This document shows, one piece after another, positions 1-10,762 of a DNA stretch of 64,000 nucleotides (the stretch's first letter is position 1; every line of letters begins with the position of its first letter). Made by a program: the position numbers and the translations under genes. The stretch covers positions 222,597,325 to 222,661,324 of the forward strand of contig NC_057808.1 in NCBI RefSeq assembly GCF_018294505.1, given 5' to 3'. Source of the stretch: Triticum aestivum (lineage: Eukaryota; Streptophyta; Magnoliopsida; Poales; Poaceae). The notes beneath the pieces are model-generated. The model had not been told where the DNA came from and did not search any database. It worked only from the letters and a program-made list of their open reading frames with translations.

Positions 1-48
1 CGCAAACTCAAGAGGTAGCCGGAAGAATTTCTGGCGCCGTTGCCGGGG
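1..48 (+). other. Element A 5' LTR end and primer-binding site
   Basis: Bases 1-20 match the end of the 3' LTR at 5127-5146, although the terminal CA has become CC. After an 11-base spacer, TGGCGCCGTTGCCGGGG at 32-48 is complementary to the 3' end of plant tRNA-Asp. The same 11-base spacing and a one-base variant of this site occur in element I at 39764. Confidence 0.85.
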
Positions 49-213
49 TGATCTACGACAAGTCAAGACATACCAAGTACCCATCATAAACTCTCATCTC
101 TTGCATTACATTATTTGCCATTCGCCTCTCGTTTTCCTCTCCCCCACTTCTAAAACGATTTTCGAAAAGATTTGCCTTTTCTTCGCCCCTCTTCCGTTCG
201 TCTTTCTATCGCT

Positions 214-654
214 ATGGCCGACTCTAGAAGGACTATGGGTTTTCTACCAGGTTTTAGTACTTTAGATAGCCCCTCTCTCCTTTCTAAGCTCATAAAAAAT
301 GATGCTATGGAAAGACTTACTGGGGTGGTTAAGGAAGATTCCAATAATTTTGATGAAGATGATCCCGGAATTTTTCGTTATTTGCTTGATGAATCTTTGA
401 AAGATGTTTGGGATAGGCCGTTGAGGATTCGAGCTAGTTATGTGCCCCAATATTAGATTGAGATATATTTGAAAAGCTTTTGTATTGGCCTACCTCCTTC
501 TTTTAAGCAAGTTTTGGATTCTATATTTGAAAATGGTTTTCTTGGAGGGGATGCCATCGACACTTATGAGAAGATCAAAACCATATTTGGGCACCCCAAG
601 GGAGAAAATGTTGAATCAACTGCTATCATGTGTTTATTTATCAAAATGAAATAA
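214..654 (+). pseudogene. Element A gag-like ORF, broken
   Basis: The frame opens at ATG 214 (MADSRRTMGFLPGF), is cut by TAG at 454-456 and continues in the same frame to 654, about 146 residues in all. No protease or polymerase motif follows. The protein resembles nothing I can name with confidence. Its place, directly after the PBS, suggests a gag-like protein or its remnant. It is not the 450-residue protein of elements I and J, although the LTRs and noncoding internal parts belong to the same group. Smaller ATGs further up lie in the leader and were not chosen, because ATG 214 starts the conserved-looking stretch. Confidence 0.5.
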
Positions 655-3568
655 TCAAAGAGATGAAGGCTAGTTTAGATGTAAAATTTTGTAATGTGCT
701 TAATCTTTCTTCTACTATTAACGGCCATGTGCTTTCACAAAATTAGAATGATAAATGCCATGGATAAGAAATTCTCTCTTTGTTTCCCAAAGGAGAGGGA
801 TGACAATATTTAGATCTGTTCGTGTTTTATGCCTAGCTAAGGGCGTTAAACAATAGCGCTTATTGGGAGGCAACCCAACTTTTTTTTTGCTTTTTAAGTT
901 CTGTTTTGCAGTAAATATTTCATCTAGCCTCTCGTTAGATGTGTTTTTGTGTTTTAATTAGTGTTTGTGCCAAGTAAGACCTTTGGGATAGCTTATGGTG
1001 ATAGTTGATTTGATCTTGCTAAAAAATAGAAACTTTTGCGCCCAGTCCCAGAATTTTTAAAAATCACAAAAGCGTGATAAAATTCTTAATTTTTTACAGT
1101 AGATTGATAAACAAATTTCCCCTGTTTTCCTAATTTTTCAGAATTTTTTCAATTACAGAAGTATTCGAACTATCAAGATTGCTACAGACTATTCTGTTTT
1201 TGACAGATTCTATTTTCTTTGTGTTGTTTGCTTATTTTGATAAATCTATGGCTAGTATCGGGGGGTATGAACCATGGAAAAGTTGGAATACATTAGACAT
1301 TACACCAATATAAATAAATAATGAGTTCACAACAGTACCAAAAGTGGTGATTTATTTTCTTATACTAACGGAGCTTATGACATTTTCCGTTGAGTTTTGT
1401 GTTGTGAAGTTTTCAAGTTTTGGGTAAGGATTTGATGGACTATGGAATAAGGAGTGGCAAGAGCCTAAGATTGGGGATGCCCAAGGCACCCCAAGGTAAT
1501 ATTCAAGGACAACCAAGAGCCTAAGCTTGGGGATCGGAAGGCATCCCCTCTTTCGTCTTCGTCTATCGGTAACTTTACTTGAGGCTATATTTTTATTCAC
1601 CACATGATATGTGTTTTGCTTGGAGCGTCTTGTATGATTTGAGTCTTTGATTTTTAGTTTGCCACAATCATCCTTGCTGTACACACCTTTTGAGAGAGAC
1701 ACGCATGAATCGTGATTTATTATAATACTCTATGTGCTTCACTTATATTTTTTGAGCTAGGCAATTTTGCTCTAGTGCTTCACTTATATCTTTTTAGAGC
1801 ACGGCGGTGGTTTTATTTTATAGAAATCGATGAACTCTCGTGCTTCACTTATATTATTTTGAGAGTCTCTAAATAGCATGGTAATTTGCTTTGGTTATAA
1901 ATTTAGTCCTAATATGATAGGCATCCAAGAGGGATATAATAAAAACTTTCATATAAAATGTATTGAATACTATGAGAAGTTTGATTCCTTATGATTGTTT
2001 TGAGATATGAAGATGGTATTATTAGAGTCATGCTAGTGAGTAGTTGTGCATTTGAGAAATACTTGTGTTGACGTTTGTGAGTCCCGTAGCATGCACGTAT
2101 GGTGAACGGTTATGTAACGAAGTTGGAGCATGGGATATTTTTTGGTTGACTTCCTTATGAGTGGCGGTCAGGGACGAGCGATGGTCTTTCCCTACCAATC
2201 TATCCCCCTAGGAGCATGCGCGTATTACTTTGTTTCGATGACTAATATATTTTTGCAATAAGTATGTGAGTTCTTTTGACTAATGTTGAGTCCATGGATT
2301 ATATGCACTCTCACCCTTCCACCATTGCTAGCCTCTCTTGTGCAGCACAACTTTCGCCGGTACCATAAACCCACCATATACCTTCCTCAAAACAGCCACC
2401 ATACCTAGCTATTATGGCATTTCCATAGCCATTCCGAGATACATTTCCATGCAACTTTCCACCGTTCCATTTATTATGACATGCTCCATGATTGTCATAT
2501 TACTTTGCATGATCATGTAGTTGACATTGTATTTGTGGCAAAGCCACAGTTCATAATTCTTTCATACATGTCACTATTGATTCATTGCACATCCCGGTAC
2601 ACCACCGGAGGCATTCTTTTAGAGTCATATTTTGTTCTAGTATCGAGTTGTAATTCTTGAGTTGTAAGTAAATAAAAGTAGGATGGTCTTCATTACTAGA
2701 GCATTGTCCCATGTGAGGAAATAAAATAAATAAATAAAGAGAGAAAGTCCAAAAAAAGAGAAGGCCCAAAAATAAAAAGATAGAAGGGGCAATGTTACTA
2801 TCCTTTTTCCACACTTGTGCTCCAAAGTAGCACCATGATCTTCATGATAGAGAGTCTCCTATTTTCGTCACTTTCATATACTAGTGGGAACTTTTCATTA
2901 TAGAAGTTGGCTTGTATATTCCAACGATGGGCTTTATCAAATTGCCCTAGGTCTTCATGAGCAAGCAAGTTGGATGCACACCCACTTAGTTTTCTTTTTG
3001 AGCTTTCATAAACTTATAGCTCTAGTGCATCAGTTGCATGGCAATCCCTACTCACCCACATTGATATCTATTGATGGGCATCTTCATAGTGCGTTGATAC
3101 GCCTAGTTGATGTGAGACTATCTCCCTCGTTTTGTCTTCTTCACAACCACCGTCTATTCCACCTATAGTGCTATATCCATGGCTCACGCTCATGTATTGC
3201 GTGAAAGTTGAAAAGGTTTGAGAACATCAAAAGTATGAAACAATTGCTTGGCTTGTCATCGGGGTTGTGCATGATTTAAGTATTTTGTGTGATGAAGATG
3301 GAGCATAGCCAGACTATATGATTTTGTAGGGATAAGCTTTATTTGGCCATGTTAATTTGAGAAGACATAATTGCCTTGTTGGTATGCTTGATGTATTACT
3401 TTTTTTATGTCAATATTAAACTTTTGTTTTGAATCATACGGATCTGAACATTCATGCCACAATAAAGAAATTACATGGATAAATATGTTAGGTAGCATTC
3501 CACATCAAAAGTTCTGTTTTTATCATTTACCTACTCGAGGACGAGCAGGAATTAAGCTTGGGGATGCT
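655..3568 (+). other. Element A noncoding internal region and polypurine tract
   Basis: About 2.9 kb without a credible reading frame. Several blocks parallel the noncoding part of element I: a 'cttggggatgcc' pair near 1475 and 1530, 'gcttcacttatat' repeats between 1737 and 1850, and 'gtagcatgcacgta' near 2085. It ends in the polypurine tract AAGCTTGGGGATGC just before the LTR. The repeated 'gcttcacttata' phrase also recurs in elements I and J, so it is a family feature. Confidence 0.7.
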
Positions 3569-5146
3569 TGATACGTCTCCAACGTATCTATAATTTTTGA
3601 TTGTTCCATGCTATTATATTATCTGTTTTGGATGTTTTATATGCATTAATATGCTATTTTGTATTATTTTTGGGACTAACCTATTAACCTAGAGCCCAGT
3701 GCCAGTTTATGTTTTTTCCTTGTTTTAGAGTTTCGCAGAAAAGGAATACCAAACGGAGTCCAAACAGAATAAAACTTTCGCGATGATTTTTCTTGGACCA
3801 GAAGACATTCAGAGGACTTGGAGTGCAAGTTAGAGAAGCCACGAGTCGGCCACAAGGACGAAGGGCGTGCCCAGGGGGGTAGAGCGCGCCCCCACCCTTG
3901 TGGGCCCCTCGTGACTCCGCCGACCTATTTCTTCCGCCTATATATTCTCGTATATCCCAAAACCAACAGAGAGAGCCACGAAAACACTTTTCCACCGCCG
4001 CAACCTTCTGTACCCGTGAGATCCCATCTAGGGGCCTTTTCCGGCATCCCGCCGGAGGGGGATTCGATCACGGAGGGCTTCTACATCAACACCATTGCCC
4101 TTCCGATGAAGCATGAGTACTTTACCACAGACCTACGGGTCCATAGCTAGTAGCTAGATGGCTTCTTCTCTCTCTTTGATTCTCAATACCATGTTCTCCT
4201 CGATGTTCTTGGAGATCTATTCGATGTAATACTTTTTTAGCAGTGCGTTAGCCGAGATCCGATGAATTGTGGATTTATGATCAGCTTATCTATGAATATT
4301 TATTTGAATCCTCTCTGAATTCTTATATGCATGATTTGATATCTTTGCAAGTCCCTTCGAACTATCGATTTGGTTTGGCCAACTAGATTGGTTTTTCTTG
4401 CAATGGGAGAAGTGCTTAGCTTTGGTTTCAATCTTGCGGTGTCCTTTCCCAGTGACAGTAGGGGCAGCAAGGCACATATTGTATTGTTGCCATCGAGGAT
4501 AAAAAGATGGGGTTTACATCATATTGCTTGAGTTTATTCCTCTACATCATGTCATCTTACTTAATGTGTTACTCTGTTCTTCATGAACTTAATACTCTAG
4601 ATGCAGGCAGGAGTCGGTCGATGTGTGGAGTAATAGTAGTAGATTCAGGCAGGAGGCGGTCTACTTGATACGGACGTGATGCCTATGTTCATGATCATTG
4701 CCTTAGATATCGTCATAACTTTGCGCTTTTCTATCAATTGCTCGGCAGTAATTTGTTCACCCACCGTAATATTGTCTATCTTGAGAGAAGCCTCTAGTGA
4801 AACCTATGGCCCCCCGGGTCTATTTTCCATCATATAAGTTTCTGATCTACTATTTTGCAATCTTTTACTTTCCGATCTATAAACCAAAAATACCAAAAAT
4901 ATTTACTTTACCGTTTATCTATCTCCATCAGATCTCACTTTTGCAAGTAACCGTGAAGAGATTGACAACCCTTTTATCGCGTTGGGTGCAAGTTGTTGAT
5001 TGTTTGTGCATGTATTCAGTGACTTGTTCGTTGTCTCCTACTGGATTGATACCTTGGTTCTCAAACTGAGGGAAATACTTACTCTACTTTGCTGCATCAC
5101 CCTTTCCTCTTCAAGGGAAAAACCAACGCAAGCTCAAGAGTTAGCA
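3569..5146 (+). repeat. Element A 3' LTR
   Basis: A 1578 bp LTR from TGATACGTCTCC to TTAGCA. A TATA-like TATATATTC lies near 3938-3947, followed by a leader. The end matches the 20 bases at the window start. No coding potential is evident. Confidence 0.85.
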
Positions 5147-5951
5147 CCAGGCAACCTCTTCTCCACCTCTGCTTTGAAGTTATAAAGGATCCTAAAAGTA
5201 TTTGCCCAATCAACATATAATTGTTTCATTGCTCTTTGTTTTGCCTTCCACAATGTGTTATATTTCAGCTTAATGTGGTACTAATTTTCTAAGTCTACTA
5301 AAAGTTTCTCTGCAGTAGTGTTTTGTTTCTTGGCTAAAATAGGACCGATCTTTTCTACAACCTAAAGGTGTGATGTCATGGTTGATACTCTCTGTGAAGT
5401 TGTAATGCAAGTATGTTGATGTGGGCTTTGATTAATCCTGATGGTACTTCCATCAGCTTGGCGTCTAGCAGATATGTACCACTTGCAAGGCTAGGCACTT
5501 CCATCAAAACCTCTGCACATCGCATACAACTTCTTTCTATTAGTCCACTTAGTCTTGACATCAAACTCATGTTCCACTGCATAAGTCTTGAAACACACCC
5601 TAAACTCATCCATGTTTGGCCACAACTTCCTCACTTCAATAACATGGTTTTCTTTGTCATAGACATTTACCGGCTCATCATCATGTGTCCATTATCTACA
5701 TCATCTGCAGCATCTTCCATCAACTCTCCATCCACATCTTCAGAGAAACTCTATTAGCATCAGCAGGCAAAATAGATTCACCCCTCTCCTCCTTATCTCT
5801 ATCATCTACGGGAATGCCAATTTTTTTGCCATCTCAGTGTCAGACATTGGTGCAATGAGAAAATCTGTAGGGTCATCTAATTCTATTGAATTCCAATCAA
5901 CACAAGAAACCCTGCAACATCACCCTCCCTGTTTGTCAATGGCGGCTCCAT
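5147..5951 (-). pseudogene. Element B: MuDR-like (MULE) transposase, N-terminal remnant
   Basis: Reading the minus strand from about 5951 gives pieces of a mudrA-type transposase in three frames. They are a start MEPPLTNREGDVAGFL, then ELDDPTDFLIAPMSDTEM, then an acidic stretch, then VRKLWPNMDEFRVCFKTYAV and WTNRKKLYAMCRGFDGS. The run RVSTMTSHL and VVEKIGPILAKKQNTTAEKL follows. Stops and frameshifts break it at about 5485, 5375, 5290 and around 5740-5820. This is the N-terminal DNA-binding part of plant MULE transposases; the DDE catalytic domain is missing because element A interrupts the gene at 5147. In the cell such a protein would cut and move Mutator-like elements, but this copy cannot. 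Confidence 0.75.
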
Positions 5952-6418
5952 CTCGTTCAGCCCACCCTCACCCCCTACAATCTAGATCCAAATCGGACAA
6001 AAATAGAGGTGACACAGTCAAATCTAAATTGACATGGAGTAGGGTTCTGAATTCACTCACCACATCTGCCGCCTACCGTCGAGAACAAAGAGGGGAGCAG
6101 AGCAGGTTCAGTCGGGTGCGTTTCGCTTGATGCACTGCCAAATTAAGTGGGACCCACTTGTCTTAACCTAACCTCACTTCTTCGACGACCGTTTTATCGC
6201 CCGGTCGGGCCTTGGTTATTTCTACCTTCTAAAACGTCACTTTTTGTCCAATACGCATGAAAAATGTCACACAAGAGGTAAAGTTGCCCCACTTGCCAGG
6301 ATATAACGTGGCCCCACTAGTCAGGAGGTAACGGTCAAAGGCTTTGACTGGATGGCAGTGCTCCGTTTTGGCTTTTGCGAGCAGGTGGTGGACGGGGAGG
6401 GGAAAAGTGAGCAAAGCT
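5952..6418. other. Upstream flank of the MULE remnant
   Basis: Sequence upstream of the transposase start, probably the MULE 5' region and what lay beside it. I see no gene. A terminal inverted repeat may lie here, but the partner end is lost, so it cannot be defined. Confidence 0.4.
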
Positions 6419-7165
6419 TGTTGGCTTGGGCAAAGCTAAGCACAAGTAAGCAATCAGGGGATGAAAATAGAAATTCCATATAAACAATAAAGGACTTAGA
6501 TAATGATCAAGGAGTCCCTAGATTTTTTTTAGAGTCAATAGGCTAAGGGAAATATCAATTGAGCTATTAGTGGAGAGGTAATGGGCCTTGAAGGCCCATG
6601 TAGGGATGACGCCCCCCTTTATCTTATTGGACAAGCTAAGGGGGTGCAGGGGAGTTGGAGGAGGACTCCTCTACCTTGGCCATGCCACAAGGGAGGGTTT
6701 TCCCTCCTCCAAGTCAACCTAGCCCCTCCCTCCACCTATATATATGTGAGGGAGGCACCCCCTTTGAGAGACACAAGTTCTCCCATGATCTTGCCCCCCT
6801 CTCTCTAGTTCTAGTTTTTTGATCTAGACTTGAACTAGTTCTAGTTCTCTCTAATCCTCATAATAGACAAGCCCCGTGAGGTTCTCTTCTCCTCCTCTGA
6901 CTCTCAGGCGATGATTTGCTCTGAACGGCGAAGCGCTGCCGGATCATGAAACATGTAATTTATAAAGAGGTTGTGCTTTTGGTTTTCGGTTTGAGCGATC
7001 ATCTGTGAACGGTTCGAGTGGCTTCATCAATGATCTAGACCAAATATTCTTCCACAACAACCCGAAGTTGGTAATGATCCATTCTAAACCTCTATTGCAT
7101 CTTCATAGTGTTCCTGAGATCGTGATCGTAGAGCGATTTTTTGTTTTCTACTATGTTTCCCAACA
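6419..7165 (+). repeat. Element C: copia-like LTR, probably solo
   Basis: The stretch starts TGTTGG and ends CCAACA, an inverted pair typical of BARE/WIS/Angela-type copia LTRs, whose 3' ends read like CTACGTTCCCCAACA; here it is CTACTATGTTTCCCAACA. A TATA-like TATATATG lies at 6738-6745, followed by a leader. It is short (747 bp) for this group. The flanks (AAGCT left, CTTGG right) do not match, so it may be recombined; CTTGG also occurs at 6425-6429 and would give another left edge. Confidence 0.45.
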
Positions 7166-7310
7166 CTTGGCGCACGCACTAGTTTTATGGAGGTGGGCGT
7201 GCAGACAAATGCCGTTTCAATCCAGAGAGAAGGTGTGCGCAGCGGGCGACACTGCCGATCGGCAAGCCGCTTCAATGCCGGCTCTAGTGAGCGGTCGCGT
7301 CTGCTCTGGG
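7166..7310. other. Target DNA left of solo LTR D
   Basis: Short GC-rich stretch that continues across solo LTR D at 9022. It resembles a non-autonomous transposon rather than a gene, but I cannot name it. CTGGG at 7306-7310 is the left target duplication of D. Confidence 0.4.
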
Positions 7311-9021
7311 TGTTGGGGAATGTAGTATTTCAAAAAAATTCCTACGATCACGCAAGACCTATCTAGGAGAAGCATAGCAACGAGCAGGGAGAGTGTGTCC
7401 ACGTACCCTCGTAGACCGAAAGCGTAAGAGTTAAGTAACGCGGTTGATGTAGTCGAACGTCTTCACGATCCAACCGATCAAGTACCGAACGGACGACACC
7501 TCCGTGATCTGCACACGTTCAGCTCGGTGACGTCCCTTGAACTCTAGATCCAGCTGAGGCCGAGGGAGAGTTTCGTCAGCACGATGGCATGGTGACGGTG
7601 ATGATGAAGTTACTGACGCAGGGCTTCGCCTAAGCACTACGACAATATGACCGAGGTGGAAATCTGTGGAGGGGCACCGCACACGGCTAAGAAATCAACT
7701 TGTGTGTCTATGAGGTGCCCCCCTCCCCCGTATATAAAGGAGGGGAGGAGGGGGCCGGCCGGCCTCATGGGGCGCGCCCCAAGGGGGGAATCCTACTCCT
7801 ACTAGGAGTAGGTTCCCCCCTTTCCTAGTCCAACTAGGAGGGGAAGGAAAGGGGAAGAGGGAGAGAAGGAAAGCCCCCCCCCAATTCGGATTGGGCCTGG
7901 GGGGCACACGCATCCACTTGGCCTCCTCCTCCTCTCTACCACTAAGGCCCATGAAGGCCCATTAACCCCCCGGGGGGTTCCGGTAACCCCCCGGTACTCC
8001 GGTAAATACCTGATACTCCTCGGAACCATTCCGGTGTCCGAATATAGTCATCCAATATATCAATCTTTATGTCTCGACCATTTTGAGACTCCTCGTCATG
8101 TCCGTGATCTCATCCAAGACTCCGAACTACCTTCGGTACATCAAAACACATAAACTCATAATATCGATCGTCATCGAACGTGAAGCGTGCGGACCCTACG
8201 GGTTCGAGAACTATGTGCACTTGACCGAGACTCATCTCCGGTCAATAACCAGTAGCGGAACCTGGATGCTCATACTGGCTCCTACATATTCGATGAAGAT
8301 CTTTATCGGTCAAACCGCATAACAACATACGTTGTTCCCTTTGTCATTGGTATGTTACTTGCCCGAGATTTGATCATCGGTATCATCATACCTATTTCAA
8401 TCTCGTTACCGGCAAGTCTCTTTAATCGTTCCGTAATGCATCATCCCGCAACTAACTAATTAGTCACATTGCTTGCAAGGCTTATAGTGATGTGCATTAC
8501 CGAGAGGGCCCAGAGATACCTCTCCGATACACGGAGTGACAAATCCTAATCTCGATCTATGCCAACCCAACAAACACCTTCGGAGACACATGTAGAGCAT
8601 CTTTATAATCACCCAGTTATGTTGTGACGTTTGATAGCACACAAGGTGTTCTCCGGTATTCGGGAGTTGCATAATCTCATAGTCAGAGGAACATGTATAA
8701 GTCATGAAGAAAGCAATAGCAATAAAACTCAACGATCATAATGCTAAGCTAACGGACGGCTCTTGTCCATCACATCATTCTCTAATGATGCGATCCCGTT
8801 CATCAAATGACAAGACATGTCTATGGTCAGGAAAATAACCATCTTTGATTAACGAGCTAGTCAAGTAGAGGCATACTAGGGACACTCTGTTTTGTCTATG
8901 TATGCGCACATGTACTAAGTTTCCGGTTAATACAATTCTGGCATGAATAATAAACATTTATCATGATATAATGAAATATAAATATCAACTTTATTATTGC
9001 CTCTAGGGCATATTTCCTTCA
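7311..9021 (-). repeat. Element D: solo LTR of a BARE-1/Angela-like copia element
   Basis: A 1711 bp LTR flanked by perfect 5 bp duplications, CTGGG at 7306-7310 and 9022-9026, with no internal sequence, so it is a solo LTR left by recombination between two LTRs. On the minus strand it starts TGAAGGAAATATGCCCTAG and ends CTACATTCCCCAACA, as in BARE-1/Angela LTRs. A TATA-like TTTATATAC reads on the minus strand near 7730-7740. Confidence 0.9.
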
Positions 9022-9517
9022 CTGGGCCGACATGAATGCGGGCAACTGGCTTCGGGAGAAGTGTTTTGAATGGGCCAGGGCAATCAGAAGCGAGCGTGGC
9101 AGTGGTTCGGACACCGCAAAGACCCCAGTTTGTTTTCCGCTTGCGAGAAAAACATGTATGGAATGGTTGACGGACCGATACAGGACTGTTTTGGATGCAA
9201 AACACGTCCAGACCGCATGACTGGTTGACAGACAGATACAGGACCGTGTTGGATGCAAAACATGTCTGGACCACACGGTCCGGATGGTTGCAGACAATTC
9301 TAGAGTCGGCGTTGACAATGCCCTAATACGAGCTTTTATGCGTCGATAAAAAAGCTTGATGTTCGCATCACCCTACCGTTCGCTCGATCACCGCTAATCT
9401 CACAACTCTTCTCCGAAGTCTCCCACGGAGATCATGATGATCATATATCATGAGATTTTTCTACTATCTTATTTGAACATCACCCAAGAGAGATCAGTGA
9501 GCATGGTTAATAGTATA
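9022..9517. other. Target DNA between elements D and E
   Basis: Holds no gene. It contains a 58 bp tandem duplication (9164-9279) and then AT-rich DNA that runs into element E. GTATA at 9513-9517 is the left target duplication of E. Confidence 0.5.
9164..9279. repeat. 58 bp tandem duplication
   Basis: Two adjacent copies, 9164-9221 and 9222-9279, both starting TGGTTGAC and sharing TTGGATGCAAAACA. They differ at roughly a dozen positions, so the duplication is not recent. Confidence 0.75.
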
Positions 9518-10419
9518 TGTTGGATTACGGGTTCCGCAGACCCTTGAGAGGTTCGAACTCAGGGGTGCGCACGAAGAACACTCTCTCCCTAACTCGCTCG
9601 CTCAATGATTCCACGGCTTAGCTCGACGAACCCGAAGAACAGAGAGACACAGGGGTTTATACTGGTTCGGGCCACCTTGCGGTGTAATACCCTACTCCAG
9701 TGTGTGGTGGATTGCCTCGAGGGGCTGAGGATGAACTAGTACAGTGGATGTAACAGCCTCGGGAGGTGAGGTGTTCTTGAACTCGATGAGCTGGTGGGTG
9801 TGAGGATGATCTGAGTGATCTGTCCGAATCCCCCTCCCCCTTGCTACGGTGGTGGCTAGGTCCTACTTATAGTGGCCTTGGTTCTCTTCCTAAATGTTTA
9901 GGCGGGAAGGGATCCCACAACGGCCAAGTTTGAAGGGGGACAACTAGTACAAGCTACCCTGACAAAAGTAGTCTTCGCCTACCAAAGGCTCTAGTTGTGA
10001 TGCTGCTGTGGGATCCGCGATGACCTCCGTCCTGCCGTCCTGCTGGTCTTGGTCTTGTTGCACCGATATAGAAACCTTTGCCTGATACCTCGGGACCCCG
10101 CGCCTGCGCTTGCCTCCTTAGCACCAAAGAGAAAACTGGTACACCGTGCCCGCTGGAGCCCGCCTGTCCTTGGTCGTCATGGCTCACGTCACATGAACCT
10201 CGCGAGGTGCCCCTTGCATAGATATCTCCGCTCCTTGGGAGCCAGCCTAGTGAGGCCACCCCTAGGGAGGTCTTGGTGTCGTCCGCCTCGCGAGGCTTGG
10301 CCCCTCACGAGGGTCTTGCTTGTTGCTGCTGGAGCTGGGCCGTACCGGGCCGTTGACGAAGCCATGCCACGGGCCGCAGGCAGGCAAGTCTGGGCACTCC
10401 CGTTCCAAGGACGCCGATA
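9518..10419 (-). repeat. Element E 3' LTR
   Basis: 902 bp, starting TGTTGGATTACGGG and ending ACGCCGATA on the plus strand. The partner has TGTCGG and CCGACA at its ends, so this copy has lost the perfect inverted termini by two transitions. Purine-rich CCCGGGGGTAC (minus strand) at about 10420-10430 is the probable polypurine tract. Confidence 0.9.
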
Positions 10420-10660
10420 GTACCCCCGGGCGCAAGGCACGCTCGAACTTGGCTTTGAGGCGAAGCCAAGGGGCAACTGCGGAGTGCGGCGGGCCCCAAC
10501 CGCCTGCGGCCTTGATTGACGCGTGGTGATTGATGGAACGTGGGCGCCTCCGCTTCCCCACGCTGCCTCGGCAACTATTCGACTTGACGAGACCCTACTG
10601 CATGCAGAAGAAAACCACATTACCTGCGATCGTGGAGGCCGGCGATTGGCCTCCTTCTGG

Positions 10661-10667
10661 TTATAAA
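10661..10667 (+). promoter_or_regulatory. TATA box of the antisense gene of E
   Basis: TTATAAA followed by a pyrimidine-rich leader of about 95 bases before ATG 10763. It faces opposite to gag-pol and lies about 240 bp inside the 3' LTR. Confidence 0.5.
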
Positions 10668-10762
10668 CGAGGGGAGGGGCAGAGCCCCCGTTGCTCATCT
10701 CCTTCTTCTCGCCGCCTGCTTCTCCTTCTTCCTCCTTGCCTCACCGTCTTGCAGCGTCACTC

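Larger units (their letters stand above)
1..5146 (+). mobile_element. Element A: gypsy-type LTR retrotransposon, 3' part
   Basis: The window opens on the last bases of the 5' LTR, followed by a primer-binding site, a decayed internal region and a complete 3' LTR. The LTR starts TGATACGTCTCC and is preceded by a purine-rich AAGCTTGGGGATGC tract, the arrangement also seen in elements I and J. No protease, reverse transcriptase or integrase is visible, so this copy looks non-autonomous. It is inserted in the MULE pseudogene that resumes at 5147; CCAGG at 5147-5151 is the presumed target duplication, but the other copy lies outside the window. The LTR type recalls the Sabrina/WHAM group of Triticeae, a name given from memory only. 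Confidence 0.85.

Noticed and set aside
1352..1702. Minus-strand open frame of 116 codons in element A
   Set aside because: It is antisense to the noncoding part of the element, contains the duplicated 'cttggggatg' motif and has no counterpart frame in I or J.
6425..6429. CTTGG as target duplication of LTR C (also at 7166-7170)
   Set aside because: The LTR would then start GCAAAG and not TG. The TGTTGG/CCAACA pair gives a better start at 6419, so the match is probably chance.
10189..10698. Minus-strand open frame of 169 codons
   Set aside because: It overlaps the E LTR and the promoter of the antisense gene, and is of low complexity with no motif.
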